This document shows positions 62,120 to 64,000 of a stretch of 64,000 nt of DNA, in pieces (position 1 is the first letter of the stretch; every line of letters begins with the position of its first letter). The notes beneath the pieces are model-generated. The model saw nothing but the letters and a program-made list of their open reading frames with translations. It was not told where the DNA came from and searched no databases. The DNA comes from an uncultured Myxococcales bacterium (GTDB taxonomy: Bacteria > Myxococcota_A > Polyangia > Polyangiales > Polyangiaceae). The stretch spans positions 1 through 64,000 of the forward strand of contig CALFEQ010000200.1 of NCBI GenBank assembly GCA_937949945.1, read 5' to 3'. The translations under genes and the position numbers were made by a program.

Positions 62120-63064
62120 GTGTCGCGACGCTTGCCCTGGGCACGCAGCGCGTGGCTCGTCTCGAGCTTCCTCGCCACCGGCGTGCTCGCGGTAGCCGCC
62201 TGCTCGGAGGAAGAGGATCCGGTCGTCTTCTTCGCGACCGCGGACGGAGCCGCGGACGGAACGACGTCCCCCGTATCCGCGGCCGCGTGGGGCAACACAC
62301 CCTGCGCGACCTGCACCCGCGAGAAGTGCCTTCGCGAGGTCACGCGCTGCCGATCGGAGCCGACGTGCGCGCGGCGCTTCGAGTGCGTGCAGGCGTGCCC
62401 GACCGCATCGAACGGCGAGCCCGATCCCGCGTGCGCCGAGGCGTGTCCGCCCGCGACCGGAAGCGCGGGCGAACGGGCGTGGAGCGACCTCGAGCACTGT
62501 CGTGAGAACGGCCCCGGCGCCCTGTGTCAGGAATGCCCGGCGAACGTCGGCAAACGTCGATCGCCGCTCTTGAACCAGTCGTGCGAGAACCCGACGTGGG
62601 ACGCCGGTCCGGACGCGAGCGCCGAGCGAGAGAGCTGCCAGCGCTGCGGCGCCCAGAGGTGCTGCGAGAGCCGGGACCGATGCCGAGCAGACGAAGGCTG
62701 CCGAGCGCTCGACGACTGCGCGGCGGAGTGCCCGACGCCCGACTGCATCGACCAGTGCTACGCGGCCCACGACGCCTCCGTCGTGGGCAAGTGGAGCGAA
62801 AAGCTCAACTGCCACGCCATCCAGTGCCCATCGGAGTGCGGCGTCCCTCCCAACGCCTGCGAGGACTGCCTCACGACCCACTGCGCGAGCGAGCGGATCG
62901 AGTGCGCCGCGAACGGTGACTGTTGGCTCCTCATGAGCTGCATCGGCAAGTGCAACCTCTCGACTTCGTGCGCCGACGACTGCCGCGCGAAGCACCCGGC
63001 GGGGGAGGCGCTGCTCGACGCTCTCAACGCGTGCGCCTTCGCGAAGTGCCCGCAGTGCCTCTGA
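62120..63064 (+). CDS. Cysteine-rich lipoprotein with repeated Cys modules
   Basis: A 314-residue lipoprotein (lipobox AVAACS, Cys28). About 38 Cys in the mature part, in four loosely repeated units of the type 'CATCTREKCLREVTRCRSEP'/'CQRCGAQRCCESRDRCRADE'/'CEDCLTTHCASERIECAANG' followed by 'C..C...C', i.e. C-x2-C-x4-C...C with a helix between. Similar Cys-repeat lipoproteins are frequent in myxobacteria, function unknown. GTG start with leaderless promoter; divergent from the kinase operon and possibly functionally linked to it (inference). Confidence 0.75.
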   Translation: MSRRLPWARSAWLVSSFLATGVLAVAACSEEEDPVVFFATADGAADGTTSPVSAAAWGNTPCATCTREKCLREVTRCRSEPTCARRFECVQACPTASNGEPDPACAEACPPATGSAGERAWSDLEHCRENGPGALCQECPANVGKRRSPLLNQSCENPTWDAGPDASAERESCQRCGAQRCCESRDRCRADEGCRALDDCAAECPTPDCIDQCYAAHDASVVGKWSEKLNCHAIQCPSECGVPPNACEDCLTTHCASERIECAANGDCWLLMSCIGKCNLSTSCADDCRAKHPAGEALLDALNACAFAKCPQCL

Positions 63065-63166
63065 GCGCTCGCGGTGGGGGCACTGCTGCCACGCAGCTAC
63101 GCGTCCGTTCAGTCACGTCCAATCGAGGAACACGCTTCGACGGAGCGACCGTGTCTTGGTCATGGC

Positions 63167-63949
63167 ATGGACGTCCCTCCCCCTCCCTTGGCCGAGAGCT
63201 GGTCGGCCGTCTGTCGTGCGCTCGAGTCGGAGGGCCATCGCGCCATCGCCCTCAGGCAGCTTCTGACCTCGAGCGTGCGGGCCGTCGATCACCTCGCCGC
63301 GCCGCTGGTCCACTACACGTGGCACTTCGAGCTGCTCGCCATGCTCGAGAAGGTCGAGACGCTCCGGCGCGTCCTCGACGGCATCCTCTCCAGCCTGCGG
63401 CGGGGCGACTACTACGACGTCGACGCGCTCCGCTCCGCCGCGCTCGCAAAGATCGGCCGACGCTCGGACATGGCGAGGTTTCTCGCGCTCGTCCACGAGT
63501 TCACCGCGCCTCCCGACGCCGCGCGCCCGGTACGCACCGCGATCCCGCTCTTCGAGTGCCACGTCGCGGGCACGACGTTCCGCTCGCTCGACCGCGTCTT
63601 GCACGCGGACGGCTCCGTCGCCGTCGAGGCGGCGGAGGACGAGCTCGCGCCCGGCGACGAGCTCCACTTCGAGCGCGAGCCGTCGAACCGGCACGATCCC
63701 AACGCCGTCCGTGTGCTCACGACGTCGACCGGTCGCTGGCTCGGCTACGTCCCGCGCGCGAGGAGCGACGTCGTCGCGGCGCTGCTCGAGGCCGGCAAGG
63801 AGGTGGGCGGCATCGTCGAGTCCGTGCATCGCCACCGCCACGGCTGGCTGGAGGTGCGCATGACGGTGTGCCTCTTCGAGCAGACGATGCCCGCGGCGCG
63901 GATCGAGGCGAAGCTCGAAGCCTCCGAAGGCGAGCTGAAACCGACGTGA
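63167..63949 (+). CDS. HIRAN domain protein
   Basis: A 260-residue cytoplasmic protein. Residues 1-140 are helical with no recognised family. Residues about 150-240 form a HIRAN domain: 'FECHVAGTTFRSLDRVLHAD', 'PGDELHFEREPSNRHDPNAV', 'VRVLTTSTGRWLGYVPRARS'. HIRAN domains bind single-stranded DNA 3' ends or damaged DNA, in eukaryotic HLTF and in bacterial proteins of mostly unknown role. No helicase or nuclease domain is present here. Start ATG 63167 is preferred; an earlier in-frame start would add about 31 residues of unlikely composition. The last 50 bases of the window hold no gene. Confidence 0.8.
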   Translation: MDVPPPPLAESWSAVCRALESEGHRAIALRQLLTSSVRAVDHLAAPLVHYTWHFELLAMLEKVETLRRVLDGILSSLRRGDYYDVDALRSAALAKIGRRSDMARFLALVHEFTAPPDAARPVRTAIPLFECHVAGTTFRSLDRVLHADGSVAVEAAEDELAPGDELHFEREPSNRHDPNAVRVLTTSTGRWLGYVPRARSDVVAALLEAGKEVGGIVESVHRHRHGWLEVRMTVCLFEQTMPAARIEAKLEASEGELKPT

Positions 63950-64000
63950 GCTCGGTCTGCCCAAGTCAGGCGACGTGGTCTGTCGCTCACGAACAGCCGC

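Overview
The window is GC-rich, gene-dense chromosomal DNA that looks like a myxobacterium (Myxococcota, probably the Polyangia side; family not resolvable from sequence alone). The signs are many lipoproteins with Cys-rich or Gly/Ser-rich linkers, a transmembrane Hanks-type Ser/Thr kinase next to a PEGA protein, a MopE-like calcium-binding protein, SUMF1-like lipoproteins, a DUF2341 protein, and many GTG/TTG starts. I see no rRNA, tRNA, CRISPR array, insertion sequence, prophage or replication origin.

Layout. 1-12.2 kb: end of a secreted protein, acyl-CoA thioesterase, asnS plus a coupled DUF1684 protein, a degenerate trypsin-like lipoprotein, an ECF sigma factor with an NrsF-like anti-sigma factor, an outer-membrane-type protein, an RlmC-RluA rRNA-modification fusion, a geranylgeranyl-reductase-like flavoprotein, and an SDR protein coupled to a DnaA-domain-IV-only protein. 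12.4-22.3 kb: an eight-repeat Cys-rich lipoprotein, an orphan ZnuB-like permease, a methyltransferase pair, frr, a PP2C phosphatase and a DedA protein. 22.4-33 kb: an isobutyryl-CoA-mutase-like large subunit, the hemE-hemH-hemG operon, and a DUF362/polyferredoxin redox pair. 33-44 kb: a MATE exporter, a SEC-C/coiled-coil/RelE-like protein, an MCE protein, a GspC-like lipoprotein, an SGNH hydrolase, a crotonase and an RNase HII with an altered GRG motif. 44-56.5 kb: mostly lipoproteins and envelope proteins, a tandem pair of HTH-WCX regulators with nearby inverted repeats, a DUF1549-like/lipoprotein/DUF1501 export operon, and a MopE-like gene broken by an in-frame TAG. 56.7-62.1 kb: a four-gene signalling operon (two SUMF1-like lipoproteins, Ser/Thr kinase, PEGA protein). 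The window ends with a Cys-rich lipoprotein and a HIRAN protein.

Three patterns cut across genes. (1) At least twelve genes with no Shine-Dalgarno sequence have a TANNNT hexamer, often TAGNCT, 6-9 bases before the start codon, as expected for leaderless transcripts. (2) Operon genes are joined by 4-base GTGA/ATGA overlaps (sigma/anti-sigma, hemE-hemH-hemG, kinase operon and others). (3) Heptamer tandem repeats form a modular element: a 20-base segment is perfectly shared, in inverted orientation, by two intergenic copies, and relatives occur elsewhere.

The best candidates for undescribed biology are the kinase/PEGA/SUMF1-like operon, the SEC-C/RelE-like protein, the WYL-less HTH-WCX regulator pair, the split DUF1549/DUF1501 export operon, the heptamer element and the widespread leaderless promoters.
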